DNA from: Clostridiales bacterium
Lineage (GTDB): Bacteria; Bacillota; Clostridia; Clostridiales; Clostridiaceae
Direction: 5' to 3'
Length of the DNA stretch: 43,571 nt
NCBI GenBank assembly: GCA_017889345.1
Contig: JAGHEJ010000034.1
Location: 1-43,571, forward strand
Within the stretch, counting starts at the first letter, position 1. Every line of letters starts with the position of its first letter. Positions 1 to 7,139 of the stretch are shown here, in pieces. The position numbers and the translations under genes were made by a program. The notes beneath the pieces are model-generated. The model ran no database searches, was not told where the DNA came from, and worked only from the letters and a program-made list of their open reading frames with translations.

Positions 1-69
<69 letters not shown>

Positions 70-178
70 CATAACTCTTAAATTAACGTTGACTTCTCTC
101 TTACCTATTCAATTGTCAATGATCTATTCTGTTCTTACTAAAATTCGTCGTAAATTACTCACTGCAACTTGCTTTATA

Positions 179-207
179 ATAATATCAAAGTTATTTTATA
201 TAGTCAA
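179..207 (-). promoter_or_regulatory. sigma-A-type promoter of the rRNA operon
   Basis: The minus strand reads TTGACT (202-207), a 17-base spacer, then TATTAT (179-184), followed by further TATAAA-like sequence. Transcription would start near 172, about 100 bases before mature 16S. No terminator-like hairpin lies between the end of the upstream protein gene (291) and this promoter. Confidence 0.7.
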
Positions 208-290
208 TAGTTTTTTTAATATTATTTAATATAAAAATATTGTACAGAACAATCTATCTACATTTTATTATAATTCTGCACAATACTTTT

Positions 291-3017
291 TTATATAGAA
301 TTATCAATTATCTTAATATAAGTCCCTCTCGTTTTAATGTTTTTAATAGTTTCTTGTAAAATAGAAGGATAATATGAAAGTAATTTTATAAATACCCTAG
401 CAATAAATACATTTCGAATAGTTTTTTTATATATTTTTTCGAGTATCAAATGTTTTACATCCATATTATTTATATATTTATAAAACAATTCCATAGTATC
501 ATTATAGAATACTTTTTCATTGGATATTATTTCTATTATCAAATTTATATTCTCAGAAAGAAAAATATTTTCGTAATAACTTTCAGCTTCATCACTCTTA
601 AATACCTTATTAATTTTTTTCATTACATGTATATATGAATTCTTAAAACTCTCTTCCTCATAACCACTTTCAATAATATTAAACTCTATTTCTTTGTAAG
701 TTATATCTTTATTCGATTTTATAAATTTCCCTTCTAACGTATTATAAACATCATTTAAAACTTCAAATTGAGTTAAGGATACAAATACTTTAGTATAAAG
801 ATCAAAATATTTATTAAACATCTCATAAATATACGAATCATCAATAATGTCATTATGTATATCTTCTTCTAATAAATTTAATATAGTTCTAATCTTTAAA
901 GTTAAAGTATTTATATCATTAATTTTAAACAATTCCTCTCCTTCATCATAAAAAATAATTTCATACATATAATAATATACATCTGTATTAAAATTAGATT
1001 GTTTAAAGCAATTATCTAATATTGATTTTATAAAACTTTTATTTAATAATCTATCGGAACTATTTATTACATTTTTAAATATAATCCATTTAACTAAAAA
1101 ATTATAAGATTCATGCCTCAATATATCTTCTTCATTAAAACATCCAAATTTGATATTAATATAACTATAAATATCACCACAATCCATTTTAAATAAAGAG
1201 TTATTATATACTTCTAAATAATAATTTTCATTAAATAAACATGAAAATAATAATCCTAATTTAAATCCTTCAATATTTGGAGAATTATAAATTAAAAAGT
1301 CACATTCTTTCTTTAATTTATTAACACAAATATTTTCATATTCAAGCTCTTTAATTAAATCAAATTTATATACATCAAAATATTTATTATTAATTAACGC
1401 ACTATAATAAAGCTCCCTATTTTTAAGCGTAGATTTATTAAAATAATTTTTAAGTTTACTAATAATATCATTTTTCTCATTTATTACTTTAAAATTATTT
1501 TTATTGAAATACAAATTTTTTGCATAAAAATATTCTCTATCTATTCTCTCTCTAAAAACATAATTCTTCTTATCTTTAATATTTAAATAAAACGATTTTC
1601 CTTCAAAACTATATAAATCATCAATATTTAAAGACGATAAAATATTTTTTATCAATATATATATTTGTTCATTGCATATTCTCTCATTTTTACACAATAA
1701 CTCAAAAACATCATATATATTAATTTTTCCACTTTTTACTATATCATTTATTATCCACAGTATATATGTAAATAAACCCTCATCTCCATAATTGAATTCA
1801 TCTATTATATTTTCTCTAAAATATTTTATAAAATCATTTATATATAATTGTTTATTTTCTATTTCTTCACTATAGATAAGCTTTAATATATATATAACTA
1901 TTTCCTTATTAAATCCATAAATATTATAATTTTCTTTAATTAACTTTACATAATTAATTTTCAATAAAAAACAACAACTTAAAACATTTATAACTTCTTG
2001 TGTATTTTTAGAAAGTATTTTTCCACTTCGTATTTCATGTTTCAAAATAGGAGATATTAAATACTTAACAATTTCTGTTACCTTTCTTATACTTTCATAA
2101 TCCTTATAATCAAATATCAATTTTGAATATATTTCTAATATAACATCACAATCTCCTTCATTAATTGGAAAAGCTGTTAAATATTTTAAGAAAGCATATA
2201 CTATATCTCTATTCTCTAAAAATTTATTATCATCTTCATTAATTTTATCTATAAAAACTAAGTTATACTCTTCACAATAATTACTTAGTAACTTAAGTGT
2301 AGATATTATTAATTCTTTATTTTCTTTCCAGTTATTATTATCAATACCCTTGGAAATATCTGTTAATGTCTTATTTAACTTAAAAGTTAAAAACATAAGC
2401 ATAGATATATGTTCCACAGAATCATCAATAACATCCAAATAATCCTTACAATAAATAATGAATTTTTTAGTATATTTATCTAAATATTTAAACTCAACAA
2501 AATCTTGAAGAAAATTAATTAAAAAATAAAAATCATCAAAAGTTAAACTATTATATTTTATAACTTGATCTATAAATTCCATAAATTTTTCTTGAGATAA
2601 ATTTATAAAAATACCAAATATAGAAATATAAAAATTTTCATAATCAAATATGTCTTCATTATACAAATCTAAGAAATCATCAAACAACAAGGATAACGCC
2701 TTAATATATACTTCTCTATTTTCATTTGAACTTTCATCTATATATTTATTTAAAAATTTATTTAGTTTTTGCTTATGTGGTATACTATTTTCAATGATAT
2801 CATTTATATTTTTTAACAAATGATCTAACTCAAATATACAAAAATTTGTATTATCTAAAAATTTAACAAAATCTTGCTCAGATATATCTTCCTCTAAATA
2901 TAATCTTGTTTTTTCAAAATAAATTAAATAACTATCCCCTTCATAGTTATCACCAAACTCTTCTACTAAGAGTTTTGTAAATAATTGAGTGTGTTTAGAA
3001 TAACCAATGTATGCCAC
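291..3017 (-). CDS. large helical protein of unknown function (908 aa)
   Basis: I do not recognise this protein. It is 908 residues, rich in Ile, Leu, Asn, Lys, Glu and aromatic residues, and looks almost entirely alpha-helical, with short amphipathic helices following each other as in alpha-solenoid proteins. There is no signal peptide, membrane segment, P-loop or metal motif that I can see. The start is GTG at 3015-3017; its G is also the last base of the TAG stop of the upstream 447-aa gene, so the two are translationally coupled. It is the last gene before the rRNA promoter and has no obvious terminator. Composition matches its neighbours, so recent transfer is not indicated. Confidence 0.75.
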   Translation of the reverse strand: MAYIGYSKHTQLFTKLLVEEFGDNYEGDSYLIYFEKTRLYLEEDISEQDFVKFLDNTNFCIFELDHLLKNINDIIENSIPHKQKLNKFLNKYIDESSNENREVYIKALSLLFDDFLDLYNEDIFDYENFYISIFGIFINLSQEKFMEFIDQVIKYNSLTFDDFYFLINFLQDFVEFKYLDKYTKKFIIYCKDYLDVIDDSVEHISMLMFLTFKLNKTLTDISKGIDNNNWKENKELIISTLKLLSNYCEEYNLVFIDKINEDDNKFLENRDIVYAFLKYLTAFPINEGDCDVILEIYSKLIFDYKDYESIRKVTEIVKYLISPILKHEIRSGKILSKNTQEVINVLSCCFLLKINYVKLIKENYNIYGFNKEIVIYILKLIYSEEIENKQLYINDFIKYFRENIIDEFNYGDEGLFTYILWIINDIVKSGKINIYDVFELLCKNERICNEQIYILIKNILSSLNIDDLYSFEGKSFYLNIKDKKNYVFRERIDREYFYAKNLYFNKNNFKVINEKNDIISKLKNYFNKSTLKNRELYYSALINNKYFDVYKFDLIKELEYENICVNKLKKECDFLIYNSPNIEGFKLGLLFSCLFNENYYLEVYNNSLFKMDCGDIYSYINIKFGCFNEEDILRHESYNFLVKWIIFKNVINSSDRLLNKSFIKSILDNCFKQSNFNTDVYYYMYEIIFYDEGEELFKINDINTLTLKIRTILNLLEEDIHNDIIDDSYIYEMFNKYFDLYTKVFVSLTQFEVLNDVYNTLEGKFIKSNKDITYKEIEFNIIESGYEEESFKNSYIHVMKKINKVFKSDEAESYYENIFLSENINLIIEIISNEKVFYNDTMELFYKYINNMDVKHLILEKIYKKTIRNVFIARVFIKLLSYYPSILQETIKNIKTRGTYIKIIDNSI

Positions 3018-4360
3018 TAATTTTCACACCTTTCAATAATTTTCAAAACAATAAAATTTATATAAGAATTATAAACATCATAAATTTCTCTATAATCCAT
3101 TATGATTTTTAAAAACTTATATCCACTTTTACTCAAATAATCCTTTTTATATAAAATGCTAAGACTTCTTAAAAATACTATTTTAAAATCATCGCTTTCC
3201 ATAACTTTAGTTATATAAAAATACTTTTCACATTCTCCTACGATATTCGAGTAATATCTATAATTTCTAAATAATCTTAAAATAAATATTCCAAATTCAA
3301 AAGAATCATATTCCTCTTCAAAATTTAAGAATATTTCCTTAGATATATCCTTATCCAATATATTTAAAATATTAATTGCTTCTTTTCCATCTTTTAAATT
3401 TCTTTCTTTAATTAAAACAATTATTCTCTCTTTTATGTATGAATTAAAATATTCGTCTGTAATATTCTCTTTTATATTCTCAAATAAACATAAACCCATT
3501 CTTAAAAATTTAATATCCACTTCTTTTTCAAAGTTTAAATAATTGTTTTTATGAAGCTTAGAAACTATTTCTTTAAAATTTTTCATTAATTCTCTAATAG
3601 TATGTAAATTTTCTTGTACCAATAAAACATTGCTTAATTTATTCACAGCATTTTTGAAATTTAAAGAATATTCCATTAATATAAACGTTTCCTTATACGA
3701 AAGGTTTTCTATTTCAATATCCTTTATGTTAAAGATATAAAAACTAAATATTATCTTCCTATAACTATTTTTATGTAAATCATTTATAAATTTCATTACA
3801 TAAAATATATCTTTATCTTTATAAAAAAATGAAATAAGTTTTTCATAAGATAAAATATTTGTTATCTCTTCCTCTTTTAAAATAAGAGAACTTATCTCTA
3901 AATGATCTATATTGTTTAACAAATTTATTTTGCAAAATTCTTTTACATTTCCATTTAATATATAAAGTACAAAAATGGATAAATTTAAACTATTTATCGT
4001 TTCCCCTTTTTTAAAAAGCTCTAAAAATATAGAATAAATCTCTCTATAATTTTTAAAATCCTCACTAATAACTTCTCTTATGTAATCATAAACCCTAATA
4101 AATCTAAACTTATATGTATCGCACAAATAAAGGAGCATTTCAAAAGATAAATTTTCTATTGAAGTTCTTATCTCTTTCAAAAAATCATCTTCCTCAACTT
4201 TAAAATCAAATAAAAACTTTGTATTTAAAAACACATCCTCCATCTTCCAAATATCATTTTTAAGATAAAGATTTTCATGAGAATCCATGGAATTTATATT
4301 TCTTTCAATTGAAAATTCCAATTTCTTGTTATATTTATCCCTTATTCGAATATTTTTCAT
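3017..4360 (-). CDS. helical protein of unknown function (447 aa)
   Basis: I do not recognise this protein. It is 447 residues, very rich in Lys, Glu, Ile, Phe and Tyr, and predicted by eye to be mostly helical. It has no signal peptide or transmembrane segment. The ATG at 4358-4360 has a clear TAGGAG site nine to ten bases upstream. The TAG stop shares one base with the GTG start of the following 908-aa gene, a classic translational coupling, so the two products probably act together or form a complex. An extended -10 promoter lies at 4397-4425. Both proteins resemble in style the unknown 559-aa protein at 11410-13089, but no shared motif is visible by eye. Confidence 0.78.
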   Translation of the reverse strand: MKNIRIRDKYNKKLEFSIERNINSMDSHENLYLKNDIWKMEDVFLNTKFLFDFKVEEDDFLKEIRTSIENLSFEMLLYLCDTYKFRFIRVYDYIREVISEDFKNYREIYSIFLELFKKGETINSLNLSIFVLYILNGNVKEFCKINLLNNIDHLEISSLILKEEEITNILSYEKLISFFYKDKDIFYVMKFINDLHKNSYRKIIFSFYIFNIKDIEIENLSYKETFILMEYSLNFKNAVNKLSNVLLVQENLHTIRELMKNFKEIVSKLHKNNYLNFEKEVDIKFLRMGLCLFENIKENITDEYFNSYIKERIIVLIKERNLKDGKEAINILNILDKDISKEIFLNFEEEYDSFEFGIFILRLFRNYRYYSNIVGECEKYFYITKVMESDDFKIVFLRSLSILYKKDYLSKSGYKFLKIIMDYREIYDVYNSYINFIVLKIIERCEN

Positions 4361-4396
4361 TAAAAATTCTCCTAAATTATTTTGAAAACTCTCTTT

Positions 4397-4425
4397 ATTA
4401 TACCAAATTAACTCTCAATAACTAA
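4397..4425 (-). promoter_or_regulatory. extended -10 promoter for the two-gene unknown operon
   Basis: On the minus strand TTAGTT (4420-4425) is followed by a 17-base spacer ending in TGG and the consensus -10 TATAAT (4397-4402). The TG one base before the -10 makes it an extended -10 site, which can compensate for the weak -35. It lies about 37 bases upstream of the ATG at 4360. Confidence 0.55.
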
Positions 4426-4494
4426 TTAATTTTTAAAATAATTTTGTTATTATTTACTATTTTTATAGTCAAAAGTTAAATTATTTTAAATTAC

Positions 4495-4523
4495 TGTACA
4501 AACTATATACTTAAATGTATAAT
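4495..4523 (+). promoter_or_regulatory. promoter of the 107-aa gene
   Basis: TGTACA (4495-4500), a 17-base spacer and a consensus TATAAT (4518-4523). The -10 lies inside the longest possible reading frame that begins at 4515, which argues that translation starts downstream at 4584. Confidence 0.5.
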
Positions 4524-4583
4524 TTAATTAACGTTCATTACAAAATGAATTTGTTTTCACATTTTTATGTAGGAGAAATTTAT

Positions 4584-4907
4584 ATGATTAAACAAAAGGT
4601 TCGTTCATCTTTAGAATTGCTTAATAACGCAAAATCAAGGATGACATTATTGATAAAAGATTTAATAGATCATCTTTTAAAGATGCTTAATTCTGAGTAT
4701 TGTGAAAATTTATGTGAATTCAAAAAGTTATGTATATATTTGAAAAATAATGGAATCGATGATATTTCAATGTTTATCACTAAAAATATGCTTGATTATA
4801 ATTTCTATATAAACACATCCTCTAAAACAACTTCAGTAAATATAGAGTTTATTTTTAGAAAGGATTTTCCTATAAATAGTTTAAAAATTATGGATTTAAA
4901 ACTATAA
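4584..4907 (+). CDS. small protein of unknown function (107 aa)
   Basis: I do not recognise this protein. The frame is open from 4515, but I place the start at the ATG at 4584 because it follows a good AGGAG site and because a promoter -10 overlaps 4518-4523. The 107-residue product begins with a Lys-rich amphipathic helix, has two Cys residues five apart in the middle (near residues 41 and 46), and ends in alternating hydrophobic residues that may form beta strands. No signal peptide or membrane segment is seen. It is divergent from the large unknown operon at 291-4360 and ends in a bidirectional terminator shared with manA. Confidence 0.6.
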   Translation: MIKQKVRSSLELLNNAKSRMTLLIKDLIDHLLKMLNSEYCENLCEFKKLCIYLKNNGIDDISMFITKNMLDYNFYINTSSKTTSVNIEFIFRKDFPINSLKIMDLKL

Positions 4908-4909
4908 AA

Positions 4910-4943
4910 AATAAAATCACCTATTAATTAAGGTGATTTTATT
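4910..4943. terminator. bidirectional terminator between the 107-aa gene and manA
   Basis: A perfect 13-bp inverted repeat with arms AATAAAATCACCT (4910-4922) and AGGTGATTTTATT (4931-4943) separated by eight bases, with A and T tracts on either side. It sits between converging genes and can serve both strands. Confidence 0.8.
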
Positions 4944-4955
4944 ATAGAGCTATTT

Positions 4956-5765
4956 TTAATACACTTTTAACATTTCTAAATTTCCTTCAAATAAATAATC
5001 AGAATCTTTTCCTATATATATGCTCTCTCCTTTACTTACACTAATTTCTTCTCCATTAATCTCTTTTATTATCCCATTTCCATTTAAACAAATATACATA
5101 TGAAACTTATTAGAAGTTTTATCTTCATAAGATCCTTCAACGTTAATTTTTTTAACATTAAAATACGGTGTCTCTAATATTTTAAAATTTTTCATAATCC
5201 CTTTAGTGTTATCAAATTTAAAATCTATTACATCTAAAGCTTTTTTTACATGTACTTCTCTATCTCTTCCCCAATCATATATTCTATAAGTCACATCACT
5301 TGATTGTTGAATTTCTATAAGTTCTATATCACCTTTTATAGCGTGAACAACTCCAGAAGGTATGTATATCATATCTCCCTTTTCTACATATACATTTTCA
5401 AGAATTTTTTCAACATTATTGTTTTCTATATCTTCTAATAACTCTTCTTTTGTTATACCTTCTTTAATTCCGTATACAATACTCGCTCCTTCTTTTGCAT
5501 TTGTTATATACCAACATTCAGTTTTCCCATTATCTCCTTCATATTTTTTTGAGTATTCATCTCCAGGGTGAACTTGTACAGATAAAGTTTCATTTGCTCT
5601 TATCTCTTTAATTATAATTGGTAGTTCCTCTCCTAAATACTCTAATAAATTCTTCTCCTCATCGCAAATAAATGAAATTCCATTTTTATGAGTAGATAAA
5701 ATCCATTTCTCATATCCCCATACTTTCTCACTTAAATAATAATTTAACTTTAAAATCTTTTTCAT
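4956..5765 (-). CDS. manA: mannose-6-phosphate isomerase, class I (type I PMI)
   Basis: Interconverts mannose 6-phosphate and fructose 6-phosphate in the cytosol, linking mannose or mannosylated precursors to glycolysis. Family motifs are visible in order: QVHPGD, GKTECWY, the zinc-site region PSGVVHAI, and EIQQSSDVTYRIYDWGR. At 269 residues it is the short Firmicutes-type cupin form. The frame is open further upstream, through 33 more codons, but that extension runs into the tRNA-Leu gene; the ATG at 5763-5765 follows a GGAGG site and is the sensible start. The tRNA terminator lies just upstream. manA could have its own promoter or depend on read-through from the tRNA promoter. Confidence 0.93.
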   Translation of the reverse strand: MKKILKLNYYLSEKVWGYEKWILSTHKNGISFICDEEKNLLEYLGEELPIIIKEIRANETLSVQVHPGDEYSKKYEGDNGKTECWYITNAKEGASIVYGIKEGITKEELLEDIENNNVEKILENVYVEKGDMIYIPSGVVHAIKGDIELIEIQQSSDVTYRIYDWGRDREVHVKKALDVIDFKFDNTKGIMKNFKILETPYFNVKKINVEGSYEDKTSNKFHMYICLNGNGIIKEINGEEISVSKGESIYIGKDSDYLFEGNLEMLKVY

Positions 5766-5782
5766 TTTTATACCTCCATATA

Positions 5783-5815
5783 TAAAAATAGCGGGGGTAA
5801 TAACATACCTCCGCT
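5783..5815 (-). terminator. terminator of tRNA-Leu
   Basis: On the minus strand the arms AGCGGAGGT and ACCCCCGCT form a nine-position stem with one mismatch and an eight-base loop, followed by ATTTTTAT. It is unusually GC-rich for this window. It lies between the tRNA and the manA ribosome binding site. Confidence 0.75.
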
Positions 5816-5822
5816 TTAACTT

Positions 5823-5909
5823 TGGTGCAGGTAAAGGGACTTGAACCCATACGTGCATACGCACACTAGACCCTCAATCTAGCCTGTCTGCCAATTTCAG
5901 CATACCTGC
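5823..5909 (-). tRNA. tRNA-Leu, anticodon GAG
   Basis: The minus strand folds as a class II tRNA with a long variable arm. The acceptor stem is GCAGGTA (5' end, rc of 5903-5909) pairing with TACCTGC, the T-loop is GGGTTCAAGTCCC, and the 3' CCA is encoded (5823-5825). The anticodon stem CTAGA/TCTAG closes the loop TTGAGGG, giving anticodon GAG (5873-5875), which reads CUU and CUC leucine codons. It has its own consensus promoter at 5924-5952 and a terminator at 5783-5815. Confidence 0.96.
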
Positions 5910-5923
5910 AAAATATATAAGTA

Positions 5924-5952
5924 ATTATACTTATATGAAATATTATTGTCAA
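5924..5952 (-). promoter_or_regulatory. consensus sigma-A promoter of tRNA-Leu
   Basis: On the minus strand TTGACA (5947-5952), a 17-base spacer and TATAAT (5924-5929): both hexamers match the housekeeping consensus exactly. Transcription should begin a few bases before the tRNA 5' end. It sits just after the stop of the lytic transglycosylase gene. Confidence 0.88.
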
Positions 5953-5957
5953 TGACT

Positions 5958-6512
5958 TTATTTTTTATCATACAAATACCTGTACATATTATAATTCAAC
6001 CTAATTTTCTTTAAATAAAGTTCAGTTTCCTTAAAAGGTATATAATTTAATGTATTTCCATCTAGAGAAAACTTCGGATTTTCAAGCCACTTATTTACAT
6101 TTCCTCTTCCTGCATTGTACGCAGATAATATCAAAACATAATCATCATTAAACTCTCTTCTTAAATTATCTAAATACCACGTTCCCATAAAAATATTTAT
6201 CTCTGGATCATATAATTTATCTTTAGAAAACTCAACTAAGTTCATTTGCTCTGCTATCCATTCCCCAGTTGATGGAGTTATTTGCATAAGACCTCTTGCA
6301 TCTTTATATGATGTTGCTCTCTCATTAAAATTACTCTCTGCTTTTATTACAGACAAAACTAAGTACTTGTCTAAATTATACATTGCAGAGTATTTCTCTA
6401 CGTATTCAATATACTTTAATGGATACATAACCTTTAAAATACTCTTTGAGGAGAATAAAAATATTAAAGTAATTATAACTATGGATATAATTCTTACTCC
6501 TACCTTTTTCAT
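5958..6512 (-). CDS. membrane-anchored lytic transglycosylase (SLT domain)
   Basis: Cleaves peptidoglycan glycan strands with formation of 1,6-anhydro-muramic acid, outside the membrane. Residues 7-25 are a hydrophobic anchor or uncleaved signal. The Slt70-type catalytic domain follows: the catalytic Glu59 in IKAESNF, then GLMQITPSTG, then the LSAYNAGRGNV motif near residue 130. At 184 residues it is a minimal SLT protein with no LysM or other binding domain. The ATG at 6512 follows AGGTGG. It is the third gene of the operon polA-coaE-transglycosylase. In Firmicutes SLT proteins serve wall remodelling or sporulation; the sequence does not say which. Confidence 0.9.
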   Translation of the reverse strand: MKKVGVRIISIVIITLIFLFSSKSILKVMYPLKYIEYVEKYSAMYNLDKYLVLSVIKAESNFNERATSYKDARGLMQITPSTGEWIAEQMNLVEFSKDKLYDPEINIFMGTWYLDNLRREFNDDYVLILSAYNAGRGNVNKWLENPKFSLDGNTLNYIPFKETELYLKKIRLNYNMYRYLYDKK

Positions 6513-6527
6513 AATTCTACCACCTAT

Positions 6528-7121
6528 TTATAATGTTTCTAAAATTGAACATAGGTGAATTATCTGCTCTTTTAAATATTCTCTTCCCTTTGAATTATCT
6601 ATTACAAAATCTGCAAACCTTATCTTTATATCAATATCCATTTGAGCATTAATTCTTAACATAGCACTTTCTTTTGAAATATTATCTCTTTTTATAAGTC
6701 TTTGTAGTTGAACCTCTTTATTTGCCCAAATCAATATAACATAATCCATTTTTTCATGTAATTTTTTTTCAATTAATAAAGGAGCATCAAGTATACATAT
6801 TTTCTCCCCATTTTTTTCATAGAAAGAAAACTCATCATCTATCTTCTTAAAAATCTTAGGCATAATAAACTCTTCATATTTAATCCTCTCTTTTTCATGA
6901 GAGAAAATATATTCTCCGAACTCTTTTCTAAGTATTTTCCCATTTAATATAAATGATGGTGAAAAATTCTCCTCTATATATAAACTTATCTCCCTATCAT
7001 TTTCTAAAATATCTCTAACAATTTTATCTGAATCAATAACTTTAAATTTATTTTCAATTAACATTTCTACAAATGTACTTTTCCCACAGGCTATACCACC
7101 AGTTAATCCAATTTTTTTCAA
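6528..7121 (-). CDS. coaE: dephospho-CoA kinase
   Basis: Phosphorylates the 3' hydroxyl of dephospho-CoA, the last step of coenzyme A synthesis. The N-terminal P-loop is GLTGGIACGKST (residues 5-16), followed by the VIDSDKIVRD motif, PKIF and the CoA-kinase LDAPLLIE motif. Its 197 residues match the family. Start is TTG at 7119-7121 after a GGAGG site. It sits 18 bases downstream of polA, an association common in Firmicutes where coaE follows polA. Confidence 0.96.
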   Translation of the reverse strand: MKKIGLTGGIACGKSTFVEMLIENKFKVIDSDKIVRDILENDREISLYIEENFSPSFILNGKILRKEFGEYIFSHEKERIKYEEFIMPKIFKKIDDEFSFYEKNGEKICILDAPLLIEKKLHEKMDYVILIWANKEVQLQRLIKRDNISKESAMLRINAQMDIDIKIRFADFVIDNSKGREYLKEQIIHLCSILETL

Positions 7122-7139
7122 AAGTATACCTCCAATAAG

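Noticed and set aside
114-119. TTGACA on the minus strand in the 16S leader
   Set aside because: There is no -10 at the right distance; it lies inside the transcribed leader.
4515-4583. Earlier start for the 107-aa gene
   Set aside because: The promoter -10 overlaps this stretch and there is no ribosome site before 4515; the ATG at 4584 follows AGGAG.
5766-5864. 33-codon upstream extension of manA
   Set aside because: It overlaps the tRNA-Leu gene and its terminator, whereas the ATG at 5765 has a GGAGG site and fits family length.
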